Positions 1-8,820 of a stretch of DNA of 64,000 nt are shown one piece after another. Where the stretch lies: NCBI RefSeq assembly GCF_012641405.1, contig NZ_JABAII010000001.1:617283-681282 (forward strand), in the 5' to 3' direction. This DNA is from Rhizobium sp. P40RR-XXII (lineage in GTDB: Bacteria > Pseudomonadota > Alphaproteobacteria > Rhizobiales > Rhizobiaceae). Each line of letters begins with the position of its first letter. Position 1 is the stretch's first letter. The translations under genes were made by a program, and so were the position numbers. The notes under the pieces were generated by a model that worked only from the letters and a program-made list of their open reading frames with translations, was not told where the DNA came from and did not search any database.

Positions 1-583
1 GGAACTGTCGAAATATGTGACTGATCTGCCAATCATTGGCGCAATTCCGTACTCGCTCGTCTGGCTGGCGCTGATCTGGTCGGTGTTCGGAACCTTCCTG
101 CTTGCACTCTTCGGGATCAAGCTTCCGGGGCTGAACTTCCGCAATCAGCGTGTCGAGGCGGCCTATCGAAAGGAACTTGTCTACGGCGAGGATCGCGACG
201 ACCGTGCGCAGCCCCCCACTGTGAAGGAACTCTTCTCCAACGTCCGCCGCAACTATTTCCGCATGTATTTCCATTATGCGTATTTCAATGTGGCGCGCTA
301 TTCCTACGGTCAGCTCGACGCGATCTTCCTCTACTTCGTGCTGGTGCCGACTTTCGTCGCACACAAGATCACGCTCGGCATCTGGCAGCAGATCGCTACG
401 GCTTTCGGTCAGGTCAGCAATTCCTTCCAGTATCTCGTCAGCTCCTGGACAACGATCATCGAGCTCCTGTCGATCCATAAGCGTCTGAAAGCCTTCGAGG
501 CGGCCATTGACGACGAGCCTTTGCCGACGATCGACCAGACCTATCTGGAGCGCGAAGCGGGTGTCATCCACGCGGACGGCTGA
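1..583 (+). CDS. bacA: BacA/SbmA-family peptide transporter, C-terminal part
   Basis: The frame is open from base 2, so the gene begins before the window; 193 C-terminal residues are visible of a family usually about 420 aa. The protein is an inner-membrane, proton-driven importer of peptides. In rhizobia it protects bacteroids against host defensin-like NCR peptides and affects very-long-chain fatty acids of lipid A. Seen here are hydrophobic segments around [17 protein letters not shown] and [12 protein letters not shown], the family stretch [19 protein letters not shown] and a charged tail. A GTG codon at 17 is internal, not the start. A hairpin terminator follows directly. The family call is secure. 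The symbol rests on similarity to rhizobial BacA rather than to a more distant BacA-related paralogue. Confidence 0.88.
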   Translation, partial: ELSKYVTDLPIIGAIPYSLVWLALIWSVFGTFLLALFGIKLPGLNFRNQRVEAAYRKELVYGEDRDDRAQPPTVKELFSNVRRNYFRMYFHYAYFNVARYSYGQLDAIFLYFVLVPTFVAHKITLGIWQQIATAFGQVSNSFQYLVSSWTTIIELLSIHKRLKAFEAAIDDEPLPTIDQTYLEREAGVIHADG

Positions 584-594
584 TGAAAGAAACA

Positions 595-617
595 AGGTCC
601 CGGGAACGGGGCCTTTT
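595..617 (+). terminator. Rho-independent terminator of bacA
   Basis: The arms AGGTCCC and GGGGCCT (one G-T pair) enclose a short loop and are followed by TTTT. The hairpin begins 12 bases after the bacA stop. Confidence 0.7.
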
Positions 618-727
618 CAATCACGATAATGGCAGGGAAGCAGCAATTCGGTGGCTTGTAGGGTAACGGAAGGACTTCCGTTTGCCGCACCGCCGGCCCT
701 TCGCCTTGGCTCAGGGCGTTCGTCGCT

Positions 728-752
728 GCAATCGACCCACTGGGTCGATTGC
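728..752. repeat. Perfect palindrome downstream of the deacetylase gene
   Basis: Arms GCAATCGACCC and GGGTCGATTGC surround a 3-base loop. No T-run follows on either strand, so it is not a classic terminator. It lies between the converging ends of bacA and the deacetylase gene and could be a REP-like unit or a transcript-stabilising hairpin. Confidence 0.5.
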
Positions 753-774
753 TCGGGCTCTGCCCGACCGCTCC

Positions 775-1755
775 TCACCCCTGCTGGGACTTGCCTCTGG
801 CGGCGATCAGCGGGATGGCTTCGGAATAGCTGACGCAGGCGACGTCCTGCTTGTGGCAGACATCGCTGACGAAGCGGTCCAGCGCGCGCCAATAGGCGCC
901 GTCGTTCATCTCGACGAAATGGAAGCCGAGCTGCAAAGGGATGCGTTCGCCATCATATTGTTTGTTGAAGGCGGCTTCGAAGGCGTCGAAAGTGCGGTCC
1001 TCATAGGTCTTGGCATTCGCCTTGTCCTCGGCGCCCTTCGAATGGCGGACGTAGAGATTGTAGTCCATGCCGATGACCAGGCGATGTTCCGGACCTTCGG
1101 GGATCAAGGGCAGGCCGAAACGATAAATGCCGTCGATCACCTGCGGCAGGGCAGGCCCCTTGGTGACGAGGCTTGCATCATACTGGAAGCCCGTCTCCTT
1201 CTCCGCCGGCACGAGACCGTCGCTAGTGGAGAGGTAGGGCGCGCGGAACCCCTTGACGCCGTTCGTGGCGAAATCTTCCCAGCCTTGCGGCTCCTTGTCG
1301 GCAAGGCCGACATTCTTCCAGGCATCGCGAAGCGCAATGCGCGCATTCGTGAATTCCTGGCTCCAGTCGGCCGCACTCCAGCCCTTGCCGTCGAAATGGC
1401 CGCAGGCATGGCTGGAAATATCGTGACCCTCCAGATGGGCGCCCCAGATATTGGCGATGCGGGTGCGCACATCGTCTTCGCTCTTGGCGAAGCCGACGTT
1501 GGATTTGCCGGGACGCTGCTTCGGCCCTTGATAGGCCTTGGCCTGTGCCTTGTTCATCAGGAATGTGCAGGACAGGAAATAGGTGAAATGGGCGCCGTTG
1601 CGCGAAGCGATCTCACGGCTCCTGGTCCAGAGCGCATTGTCGTGCGCGCCGTCGAAGGAAATCATGACGAGCTGCTTGGGCTTGCCATCCGCATAAGCTG
1701 CAGCGGGAAGAACAAGAGAAAACGCGACGGAGAAACAGGTAGCTAAACGAAACAT
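775..1755 (-). CDS. Secreted polysaccharide deacetylase family protein (NodB fold)
   Basis: This 326-aa protein starts with a signal peptide (about residues 1-23, ending AAAYADG). Three motifs of carbohydrate esterase family 4 can be seen: VMISFDGAHD (metal and catalytic Asp region), the His motif HDISSHACGH, and FRAPYLS, which lines the active-site groove. A late segment LGFHFVEMNDGAYW fits the end of the deacetylase domain. It probably removes acetyl groups from an envelope or exogenous polysaccharide in the periplasm; the substrate cannot be read from the sequence. It is a single gene, convergent with bacA. A GTG two codons upstream (1761) is an alternative start. The aspartate motif is SFDG instead of the usual TFDD, so activity should not be assumed. 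Confidence 0.8.
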   Translation of the reverse strand: MFRLATCFSVAFSLVLPAAAYADGKPKQLVMISFDGAHDNALWTRSREIASRNGAHFTYFLSCTFLMNKAQAKAYQGPKQRPGKSNVGFAKSEDDVRTRIANIWGAHLEGHDISSHACGHFDGKGWSAADWSQEFTNARIALRDAWKNVGLADKEPQGWEDFATNGVKGFRAPYLSTSDGLVPAEKETGFQYDASLVTKGPALPQVIDGIYRFGLPLIPEGPEHRLVIGMDYNLYVRHSKGAEDKANAKTYEDRTFDAFEAAFNKQYDGERIPLQLGFHFVEMNDGAYWRALDRFVSDVCHKQDVACVSYSEAIPLIAARGKSQQG

Positions 1756-1935
1756 GGGCACCGAATATTGATTTGATCGAGCACGAGTTTGCGAAGGTCG
1801 ATCCGCGCTATCGGATGGCGTGCTCCAGATGGCCTCCTTCCTTTCGTGTAAATAAGGCGAAGCTGCGGTGATGCTGGCATTTTTTTGCCACAGCCGATAA
1901 GGATGTCATTTACAAGACCGTAGGGGACTTCATTC

Positions 1936-2517
1936 ATGGCATTGCTTATTCTTGGTATTGTTCTCTTTCTCGGCATCCATCTGATCCGCGTCGTCGCTCC
2001 AGGCTTGCGAAGCTCGATGATCGCAAGCCTCGGTGAATCCGGCTGGAAAATCGCCTATTCGATCGCAAGCATCGTAACCCTGATTATCCTCGTTTACGGC
2101 TTCGGCCAGGCGCGCGACATGACGCCGATCTGGTCGCCGCCTTTCTGGATGAGCCATATCACCATCCTGCTGATGCTGTTCGCGATGATCTGTCTCACCG
2201 CCTCGCTGCTGCCGGCGGGGCATATCGCCGTCAGGACGAAGCATCCGATGGTGCTGTCCGTGAAGATCTGGGCCTTGGCGCACCTGCTCTCCAATGGCGA
2301 CGGCGCAGCGATGCTGCTCTTTGCCGCTTTCCTCGCCTGGGGCGTGATCCTTCGCATTTCGCTGAAGCGGCGCGAGCGCGCCGGCGAAATCACCCTGCGT
2401 CCGTTCGTCTCGGCGAAATACGATCTCTACGCTGTTGTCATCGGCGCCATTGTCTGGGCTTTGATCATTTGGAAGCTTCATGCGTGGATTATCGGGGTTT
2501 CGCCGCTCGTTATGTGA
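1936..2517 (+). CDS. NnrU-family integral membrane protein
   Basis: The 193-aa product is almost wholly membrane embedded, with about five hydrophobic segments (for example LILGIVLFLGIHLIRV and ITILLMLFAMICLTASLL). The conserved NnrU features include an early HLIRV and the central RTKHPMVLSVKIWALAHLLSNGD segment. NnrU was named for its place next to nitrite/nitric oxide reductase genes in denitrifiers, but the family is widespread and its biochemical role is unknown. No denitrification genes lie nearby, so a general membrane role is as likely. GGGGAC lies upstream of the ATG as ribosome-binding site. It is divergent from the deacetylase gene. Confidence 0.82.
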   Translation: MALLILGIVLFLGIHLIRVVAPGLRSSMIASLGESGWKIAYSIASIVTLIILVYGFGQARDMTPIWSPPFWMSHITILLMLFAMICLTASLLPAGHIAVRTKHPMVLSVKIWALAHLLSNGDGAAMLLFAAFLAWGVILRISLKRRERAGEITLRPFVSAKYDLYAVVIGAIVWALIIWKLHAWIIGVSPLVM

Positions 2518-2577
2518 CGATTTCTGCCGTTCCCCCTTACATCAGCCGCAAAATGGAGTAGAAGGCCCCACTAATGG

Positions 2578-2627
2578 TAGAGCCGGATGATTTCAGGTCA
2601 GATCGACCTGAAATCTGAAGCTGCTCT
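2578..2627. repeat. RIME-like repeat, module 1 (copy A)
   Basis: It begins TAGAGC and ends GCTCT, with an internal perfect inverted repeat GATTTCAGGTC / GACCTGAAATC. The same module occurs inverted at 34086-34137. Confidence 0.7.
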
Positions 2628-2641
2628 CGGAATTTAATAGA

Positions 2642-2693
2642 TAGAGCGTGATATCGCCCGAAAACCGCTGACACTTTTCGGCATCATGCTCTA
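2642..2693. repeat. RIME-like repeat, module 2 (copy A)
   Basis: Ends TAGAGCGTGAT and ATCATGCTCTA bound a core containing GAAAACCGC and ACACTTTTCGG. It matches the inverted module at 34022-34071. Together with module 1 it fills the gap between the nnrU-like gene and the TPR gene. Confidence 0.7.
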
Positions 2694-2730
2694 AGCTTCT
2701 GGTATAATTTGGCCTGGGCCGGAGACGAGA

Positions 2731-3414
2731 ATGGCATTCAATGACGATAGCTTCATCCGCGAGGTGAACGAGGAACTGCGTTCGGACCAGCTACGGTTCG
2801 TATGGCGCCGTTTTGGCAGGCTGATCATCGGCGGGGCCGTGCTTATCGTTCTCGGCACCGCGGCCTATAGCGGCTATCGCTATTGGGCAGGCAATCAGGC
2901 CGGTAGCGGCGGCGATCAGTTTATCGCCGCTTTGACGCTGGCCGATCAGAACAAGACGGACGAAGCGCTCGCTGCGCTGGCAACGATCGAAAAGAGCGGC
3001 CCTGGTTCCTATCCCTTGCTCGCACGTCTGCGCGCGGCGACGCTGCAGGCGCAAAAGGGCGACAAGGCCGGCGCCATCGCCACGTTCTCCGCGATCGGCA
3101 AGCAGACGGATATTCCCGTCGTCGTCCGCGATGCAGCGCGCCTGCGTGCCGCCTATCTTCTTGTCGACACCGGCACTTACGATCAGGTTGCCGCCGAGGC
3201 ACAGGAGCTGGCGGTGCCGGCGGATGCTTTCCGCCATTCCGCGCGCGACGTTCTCGGCCTTGCTGCCTATAAGGCCGGCGATTTCGCCAAGTCCCGCCAG
3301 TGGTTCCAGGCGATCGTCGACGATCCGCAGAGCCCGCGCAACGTTGCCAACCGTGCCCAGATGCTGCTCGATCTCATTACGGCATCCGGCAAGGCTCCGG
3401 TCGCAAAAGGCTGA
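2731..3414 (+). CDS. YfgM-like single-pass membrane TPR protein
   Basis: The 227-aa protein has a cytoplasmic N-terminus, one membrane segment (about residues 28-50, [18 protein letters not shown]) and a helical TPR-like periplasmic region with Ala-rich repeats. This matches the tetratricopeptide family that includes E. coli YfgM, an ancillary subunit of the SecYEG/PpiD site that helps outer-membrane proteins fold. As in many proteobacteria it lies directly upstream of der, here 11 bases away, so the two are probably co-transcribed. The bamB gene that often sits between them is absent. Function is inferred from family and context only. Confidence 0.75.
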   Translation: MAFNDDSFIREVNEELRSDQLRFVWRRFGRLIIGGAVLIVLGTAAYSGYRYWAGNQAGSGGDQFIAALTLADQNKTDEALAALATIEKSGPGSYPLLARLRAATLQAQKGDKAGAIATFSAIGKQTDIPVVVRDAARLRAAYLLVDTGTYDQVAAEAQELAVPADAFRHSARDVLGLAAYKAGDFAKSRQWFQAIVDDPQSPRNVANRAQMLLDLITASGKAPVAKG

Positions 3415-3425
3415 AGGATCACTCA

Positions 3426-4853
3426 ATGAGTTTCACGGTCGCGATCGTCGGTCGCCCGAATGTCGGCAAGTCCACGCTGTTCAACCGCCTGGTTGGCAAG
3501 AAGCTGGCGCTCGTCGACGATACGCCGGGCGTCACGCGTGACCGCCGCCCCGGTGACGCCAAGCTGATCGATCTGCGTTTCCACATCGTCGATACCGCCG
3601 GTCTTGAAGAGGCCCAGGATGAATCGCTTCAGGGCCGCATGCGCGCGCAGACGGAAGCGGCGATCGACGAGGCCGATCTGACGCTATTCGTCGTCGATGC
3701 CAAGATGGGCCTGACCCATGTCGATAAGACGCTCGCCGAAATGCTGCGCAAGCGCGGCCGGCCCGTGGTGCTCGTCGCCAACAAATCCGAAGCACGCGGT
3801 TCCGATAGCGGCTTCTATGACGCCTATACGCTCGGTCTTGGCGAGCCTTGCCCGATCTCGGCCGAACACGGCCAGGGCATGATGGATCTGCGCGACGCGA
3901 TCGTCGAGACGCTCGGCCATGAACGCGCCTTTCCGCCGGAAGAAGACGAGGCGCAAACGAATGTCAGCATTCCGCGTCCTGGCATCGGCGAGGATGGCGA
4001 GGAGATCGACGAAGAGCCTGTCTATGACGAGACGCGTCCGCTGCGCGTTGCGATCGTCGGCCGCCCGAATGCCGGCAAGTCGACGCTCATCAACCGCTTC
4101 CTTGGCGAGGACAGGCTGCTGACCGGCCCGGAAGCCGGGATTACCCGCGATTCCATCTCCGTCGACTGGAGCTGGCGCGGCCGCACCGTGAAGATGTTCG
4201 ACACGGCCGGCATGCGCCGCAAGGCGAAGGTCATCGAAAAGCTCGAGAAGCTCTCCGTTGCCGATGCGCTGCGCGCCATCCGTTTTGCCGAAACCGTCGT
4301 CATCGTCTTCGATGCGACCATTCCCTTCGAGAAGCAGGATCTTCAGATCGTCGATCTCGTGATCCGCGAAGGCCGCGCCGCCGTGCTTGCCTTCAACAAG
4401 TGGGACATGATCGAGGATCGCCAGGCGGTGCTTGCCGATCTGCGCGAAAAGACCGACCGGCTGCTGCCGCAGGCGCGCGGCATTCGCGCCATACCGATTG
4501 CCGGCCAGACCGGCGAAGGGTTGGACCGTTTGATGCAGGCGATCGTCGATACCGACAAGGTCTGGAACAAGCGCGTGTCGACCGCCCGTCTCAATCGCTG
4601 GCTGGAGACGCAGCAGGTCCAGCATCCGCCACCGGCGGTTTCCGGCCGTCGTATCAAACTGAAGTACATGACGCAGGTGAAGGCACGGCCTCCGGCCTTC
4701 ATGATTTCCTGCACGCGCTCCGATGCGCTGCCGGAATCCTATGTCCGCTATCTGATCAACGGCTTGCGCACGGATTTCGCCATGCCCGGCGTGCCCATTC
4801 GCATCCATTTCCGTACGTCGGAAAATCCTTACGAGAACAAGAAGAAGCGGTAA
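3426..4853 (+). CDS. der: Ribosome-assembly GTPase Der (EngA)
   Basis: The 475-aa protein has the double G-domain layout unique to Der, an essential GTPase for maturation of the 50S subunit. The first domain shows GRPNVGKST (residues 8-16), DTAGLE and NKSE. The second shows GRPNAGKST near residue 211, [10 protein letters not shown] and NKWD. A C-terminal KH-like domain follows (about 375-475) with the typical [14 protein letters not shown]. The first-domain specificity motif is NKSE instead of NKxD. An acidic linker joins the two domains. The start ATG at 3426 gives the expected N-terminus ([12 protein letters not shown]); longer upstream reading is part of the preceding gene in another frame. 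Confidence 0.97.
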   Translation: MSFTVAIVGRPNVGKSTLFNRLVGKKLALVDDTPGVTRDRRPGDAKLIDLRFHIVDTAGLEEAQDESLQGRMRAQTEAAIDEADLTLFVVDAKMGLTHVDKTLAEMLRKRGRPVVLVANKSEARGSDSGFYDAYTLGLGEPCPISAEHGQGMMDLRDAIVETLGHERAFPPEEDEAQTNVSIPRPGIGEDGEEIDEEPVYDETRPLRVAIVGRPNAGKSTLINRFLGEDRLLTGPEAGITRDSISVDWSWRGRTVKMFDTAGMRRKAKVIEKLEKLSVADALRAIRFAETVVIVFDATIPFEKQDLQIVDLVIREGRAAVLAFNKWDMIEDRQAVLADLREKTDRLLPQARGIRAIPIAGQTGEGLDRLMQAIVDTDKVWNKRVSTARLNRWLETQQVQHPPPAVSGRRIKLKYMTQVKARPPAFMISCTRSDALPESYVRYLINGLRTDFAMPGVPIRIHFRTSENPYENKKKR

Positions 4854-4889
4854 TTTTCTTGAACGCCCCGCCGGGCGGAGTGGCTTCGC

Positions 4890-5330
4890 TCAGGCTGCGT
4901 TCTTGCTGAGCGCCTCGCGCAGCATCGTGATTTCCGCCTTCAGACGAGCCAGTTCGGCAGGCGTCTGCTCCGTAGCATCCAGAATGCATGGAGGGACGGT
5001 CGCCGCCTTTTTTTTCAGCGCCTTGCCTTCGGTGGTGAGGTGGATCAGCACTTGGCGCTCATCTTCCTTGCTGCGGATGCGATGAATGAAGCCGGCGGCC
5101 TCAAGGCGCTTCAAAAGCGGCGTCAGCGTGCTCGATTCAAGGAACAGCTTTTCACCGATACCACCGACGGTCTGGCCATCTTCTTCCCATAACGTCACCA
5201 TGACGAGATACTGCGGATAGGTAAGGTTCAGCGCATCAAGCATGGGCTTGTACAGCCGATTCATGGCGTGGTTCGCCGAATAGAGGGCGAAGCAGATGAA
5301 GTTATCCAGCTTTAACAGGTCGTCGGTCAT
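4890..5330 (-). CDS. MarR-family regulator, OhrR-like
   Basis: A 146-aa winged-helix regulator with the pattern [37 protein letters not shown] near the N-terminus. In OhrR proteins the Cys in this region senses organic hydroperoxides, and Tyr residues corresponding to those that bond to it are also present. The helix-turn-helix and wing follow ([23 protein letters not shown] and [16 protein letters not shown]). OhrR normally represses a neighbouring peroxidase gene ohr. None is present here, so the target is elsewhere or the protein is a relative with another ligand. The start is set by the ribosome-binding site AGGGAGGA upstream of ATG 5330. It is convergent with der. Confidence 0.85.
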   Translation of the reverse strand: MTDDLLKLDNFICFALYSANHAMNRLYKPMLDALNLTYPQYLVMVTLWEEDGQTVGGIGEKLFLESSTLTPLLKRLEAAGFIHRIRSKEDERQVLIHLTTEGKALKKKAATVPPCILDATEQTPAELARLKAEITMLREALSKNAA

Positions 5331-5598
5331 CTCAAGTCCTCCCTGAGAAGTCTTATGTAAGTCGTGCGATAAATAATTGTACACCTAAAAAGGCGCTAGG
5401 GCTACGGATTTCTTCTGGTTTTGAAAAGCCGAGCTCGGAGGAGGCGCTCTTCGAAGCCCTGTCGCCATGTTCTCCTCCATGGCAGGCACAATGAGGACCG
5501 CCGGCCAGAGGACCGGGTTGCGACCGCATATGGACGTCATCAATTATCTGGCGCAAGGTGACAGGAAATTCAACATCGAATTTGAGCGCAACCAAGGC

Positions 5599-6732
5599 TC
5601 AATGCCTGTGAGCCCGGCCCCGATGGTTGGCGATCCGGACGTTGCCGATGAACTGCGTGGTGGCGGCTTCCCAGGAATAGCTGAGCGCCAGGGAACGGGC
5701 GGCCTCGCGCGAGCAGGAGAGGGCGGCAAGGCAGGCAGTTGCCAGATCCGCATCCACGACGCCGGCTGCCCTGTCGCCGGCGAGAATATCCGCAGGGCCG
5801 GTGACGGGATAGGCAGCGACCGGAACGGCGCTGGCAAGCGCTTCCAGAATGGCGTTGCCGAACGTGTCGGTCTTTGACGGAAAGACAAAGACGTCGGCCT
5901 GGGAATAGGCGTATGCCAGCTCCTCGCCGAACTTCGCTCCCAGAAAATGCACATCGGGATAGAGCTTCTGCAGTTCCGCGCGCGCAGGCCCGTCGCCAAC
6001 GACCACCTTGGACCCCGGCAGGTCGAGATCGAGAAAGGCGGGCAGGTTTTTTTCGAGCGCCACGCGGCCGACGGTCATGAAAATCGGGCGGGACAGGCCG
6101 AAGGGATTGTCTTCCTGAGGTTGCGGCCGAAAGAGAGAGGAGTCGATGCCGCGGCTCCAGGGCAGAAGATTGTGGATACCACGCTGCCTGAGCTCGTTTG
6201 CGAGACTTGGTGTTGCCACCATGCAGCCGTAGCCGGCGTTGTGAAACCATTTGACGAAAGCATAGAGCCAGCTTTGCGGTATCGGCAGGCGAGCGGACAC
6301 ATATTCGGGAAAGCGGGTGTGATAGCTCGTGGAAAAGGGCATGGCGTTTCGCACGCACCAGCGCCGCGCCGTGAGCCCGAGGGGACCTTCCGTCGCGATA
6401 TGCACATAGGTCGGCCGTATCGCTTCTATTCTCGAGGCAACCTTGCGATAGCTGGCAATCGAGAGCCGGATTTCGGGGTAGGTAGGGCAGGGAATGTTGC
6501 GAAATCCGTCGGGCGTAATCATGGAGACTTCGATCCCCATGCGGGTCAGTTCGCGATTGGTGTTCTCAATCGAGCGGACGACGCCGTTGACCTGCGGATG
6601 CCAGGCATCGCTGACGATGAGCAGCCGTTCAGGTACTGCGACAGGTGTCGCCGCCTGGTTCCAGGTGGTTTGATCGATGTCCGACAAGCGTTGCAACATG
6701 CCCAAAACAGTCCATCCGCACCACATCCTCAT
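5599..6732 (-). CDS. GT4-family glycosyltransferase
   Basis: A GT-B fold retaining glycosyltransferase of up to 377 aa. The N-terminal acceptor domain begins LLIVSDAWHPQVNGVVRS, and the C-terminal nucleotide-sugar domain carries VGRVALEKNL, VVGDGPAR, the EAFAYSQADVF-type motif and FVFPSKTDTFGNAILEALA with the conserved E-x7-E. This resembles the rhizobial/agrobacterial enzymes that glycosylate diacylglycerol under phosphate limitation, but that specific role is inference. The first 28 residues are not conserved-looking, and neither ATG 6732 nor ATG 6699 has a strong ribosome-binding site. The real start may be 6699 or nearer the SDAWHP motif. Confidence 0.85.
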   Translation of the reverse strand: MRMWCGWTVLGMLQRLSDIDQTTWNQAATPVAVPERLLIVSDAWHPQVNGVVRSIENTNRELTRMGIEVSMITPDGFRNIPCPTYPEIRLSIASYRKVASRIEAIRPTYVHIATEGPLGLTARRWCVRNAMPFSTSYHTRFPEYVSARLPIPQSWLYAFVKWFHNAGYGCMVATPSLANELRQRGIHNLLPWSRGIDSSLFRPQPQEDNPFGLSRPIFMTVGRVALEKNLPAFLDLDLPGSKVVVGDGPARAELQKLYPDVHFLGAKFGEELAYAYSQADVFVFPSKTDTFGNAILEALASAVPVAAYPVTGPADILAGDRAAGVVDADLATACLAALSCSREAARSLALSYSWEAATTQFIGNVRIANHRGRAHRH

Positions 6733-6822
6733 GATGACGGTGCCAGCGATTGCGGTGCTTCAAACATGATTCCCGCGCCCACCTTATTGTGGGGGCTGTC
6801 CATGATGGAAATATTACAGTGT

Positions 6823-7755
6823 TTATTTGGCGACTTTCAGCTTCTGGGGAGAAACGAGCGCGCCATATTCACGAATGACCTTTGCCGCGATTTCGGCGGC
6901 GAAGCCGGCGGCGGCAACCGCATCCTGATGCTGCAGATAATGCGCCAGAAATGCACCGTTGAAGCTGTCGCCGGCGCTGGTGGTATCGACGACCTTGGCG
7001 ACCTTGACCGCGGGGACAAGCGTCTCGTCGGTACCCTCGCCGATGGTCGCACCTTCCGCACCGTTCTTGACGACGATCATGTTGGCACCATGCTGCCGGT
7101 AGCGGCGAATGGTCGTGGCAATGGAATCGTCGCCGAAATGCACGGCCTCGTCGTCAAAGCTCGGCATGACGAGTGTTGCGGCGCGCGCGCCTTCCGCAAT
7201 CATGGTGTGCATGGCGTCCAGGCTCGACCACAGGCGCGGGCGCAGGTTCGGATCAAAGGCGACGAGCTTGCCGGCCGCCTTGGCACGGCGCAGTTCCGCC
7301 AGCAGGGTGAAGGCGTCTTCGCGTTGGAGGATCGCCAGCGTGATGCCAGAGAAATAAAGGACGTCGGATGCCTCGATTGCCGTGCGCAAGGCGTCGCCAT
7401 CGGCGGCGAGCTGGCGGGCGGCGGAGCTGTCGCGCCAATAGCTGAAAGAGCGTTCGCCGTCCTTCAGATTGATCATGTAGAGGCCGGGCGTCTTGCCGCG
7501 AAGGCGGCGGATGCTTGCCGTGCCGATGCCGGCGCGGGACATGAAAGCGATCATTTCGTCCGACATGGCGTCGTCGCCGAGCGCGGTAAAATAGTCGATC
7601 GACCAGTCTTTCGGCAGGCAGGCGCGGGCGTACCAGGCGGTGTTGAAGGTATCGCCGGCAAAGCCCTTGCGCAGGTGTCCGTCATCGGCCTGCGACAATT
7701 CCACCATGCATTCGCCGATCGATAGAAAACGCCCGCCCAAGACTTCCTCCTGCAT
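6823..7755 (-). CDS. kdgK: PfkB-family sugar kinase, 2-dehydro-3-deoxygluconokinase-like
   Basis: A 310-aa ribokinase-fold enzyme. It starts GGRFLSIGECMVELS and contains the substrate-lid motif GFAGDTFNTAWYAR and the PfkB signature 2, VVDTTSAGDSFNGAFLAHYL, with the catalytic Asp. The overall sequence resembles KdgK, which phosphorylates 2-keto-3-deoxygluconate to KDPG for the Entner-Doudoroff and hexuronate pathways. Substrate assignment inside PfkB is never certain from sequence alone. It is the last gene of the opp unit, 78 bases after oppF, an unusual pairing. The start at 7755 has AGGACA upstream; ATG 7773 is possible. Confidence 0.75.
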   Translation of the reverse strand: MQEEVLGGRFLSIGECMVELSQADDGHLRKGFAGDTFNTAWYARACLPKDWSIDYFTALGDDAMSDEMIAFMSRAGIGTASIRRLRGKTPGLYMINLKDGERSFSYWRDSSAARQLAADGDALRTAIEASDVLYFSGITLAILQREDAFTLLAELRRAKAAGKLVAFDPNLRPRLWSSLDAMHTMIAEGARAATLVMPSFDDEAVHFGDDSIATTIRRYRQHGANMIVVKNGAEGATIGEGTDETLVPAVKVAKVVDTTSAGDSFNGAFLAHYLQHQDAVAAAGFAAEIAAKVIREYGALVSPQKLKVAK

Positions 7756-7833
7756 TTTGTCCTGGTGCTGCATACCCGCAAGCCGCGGCTGGAGCAAGGC
7801 GGACGGCGGCAGCCGCCATCCACTTTTGCGATG

Positions 7834-8820
7834 TTAGGGCCGGTCCATATGATAGCAGGCGGCCGTCTGGCCCGGGCGCACATGCTCGGTCGGCGGCATC
7901 TTCGTGCGGCAGACATCCGTCGCCTTCCAGCAGCGGGGCGAGAAGACGCAGCCCGGCGGCGGATTGAGCGGCGAGGGCGGATCGCCCTGGAGGCGGATGC
8001 GCTCGCGGCCCCGCGCCAGCTTCGGGTCGGGGATGGGGGCGGCAGAGAACAATGCCTGCGTATAGGGATGAGCCGGATGGTCGAAGACCGTCGCGGCTTC
8101 GCCCGCTTCCACCACCTTGCCGAGATAGAGCACCAGCACATCGTCCGAGATCAGGCGCACGACGGAAAGATCGTGGCTGATGAAGATCAGGGTCAGGCCG
8201 AATTCCTTGCGCAAGCGGCGCAGGAGCGTGATGACCTGCCCCTGGATCGAGACGTCGAGCGCCGAAACCGGCTCGTCGCAGATGATGAGTTTCGGCCGGG
8301 TGATGACCGCGCGGGCAATGCCGATGCGCTGCGCCTGTCCGCCTGAGAACTCATGCGGGTAACGATTGATCATCTCGGGAACGAGACCGACAGCGGCCAT
8401 GATTTCGCGAACGCGATCCTGCCGCTGCGCGCGTGTCAGTTTCGGTTCGAAGACCGTGAGCGGCTCGGCGATGATGTCGCCGACGGTCATGCGCGGGTCG
8501 AGCGAGGCGATTGGATCCTGGAAGATGATCTGCATGTCGCGGCGGGCGGCACGCATCTCCTCATCGGAGAGATCGAGGAGATTGCCGCCCTGCCAGAGGA
8601 TGCGGCCTTTCTGCGCCCTGATCAGCCGCAGGATGGAGCGGCCGAGCGTGGACTTGCCGCAGCCGGACTCGCCGACGATGCCGAGCGTGCGGCCGGTCTT
8701 CAGCTCGAAGCTGACGTCGTTGACCGCCGTCAGTACCAGCGGCGGCTTGAAGAGGGATTTCGACGGCAGTTCGAATTCGGTGGTCAGATGCTCGACCTTC
8801 AGAAGGGTTTGTTCAGCCAT
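7834..8820 (-). CDS. oppF: Oligopeptide ABC transporter ATPase OppF
   Basis: The 328-aa ATPase of the Opp/Dpp family contains GESGCGKST (Walker A), SGGQAQRIGIARA (signature), LIICDEPVSALD (Walker B) and the C-terminal oligo/dipeptide domain with a Cys cluster (GCVFSPRCWKATDVC). It pairs with OppD to drive peptide uptake through OppBC. The start [12 protein letters not shown] at 8820 lies 8 bases inside the end of oppD, which suggests translational coupling. A longer reading upstream of 8820 overlaps oppD and is not supported. Confidence 0.9.
   Translation of the reverse strand: MAEQTLLKVEHLTTEFELPSKSLFKPPLVLTAVNDVSFELKTGRTLGIVGESGCGKSTLGRSILRLIRAQKGRILWQGGNLLDLSDEEMRAARRDMQIIFQDPIASLDPRMTVGDIIAEPLTVFEPKLTRAQRQDRVREIMAAVGLVPEMINRYPHEFSGGQAQRIGIARAVITRPKLIICDEPVSALDVSIQGQVITLLRRLRKEFGLTLIFISHDLSVVRLISDDVLVLYLGKVVEAGEAATVFDHPAHPYTQALFSAAPIPDPKLARGRERIRLQGDPPSPLNPPPGCVFSPRCWKATDVCRTKMPPTEHVRPGQTAACYHMDRP

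Noticed and set aside
1743..1976. 77-codon minus-strand ORF between the deacetylase and NnrU-like genes
   Set aside because: Overlaps both promoter regions and the NnrU-like start; composition is not protein-like.
5947..7725. 592-codon open frame on the plus strand across the glycosyltransferase and kinase genes
   Set aside because: It runs antisense through two well-supported genes and has no domain character.
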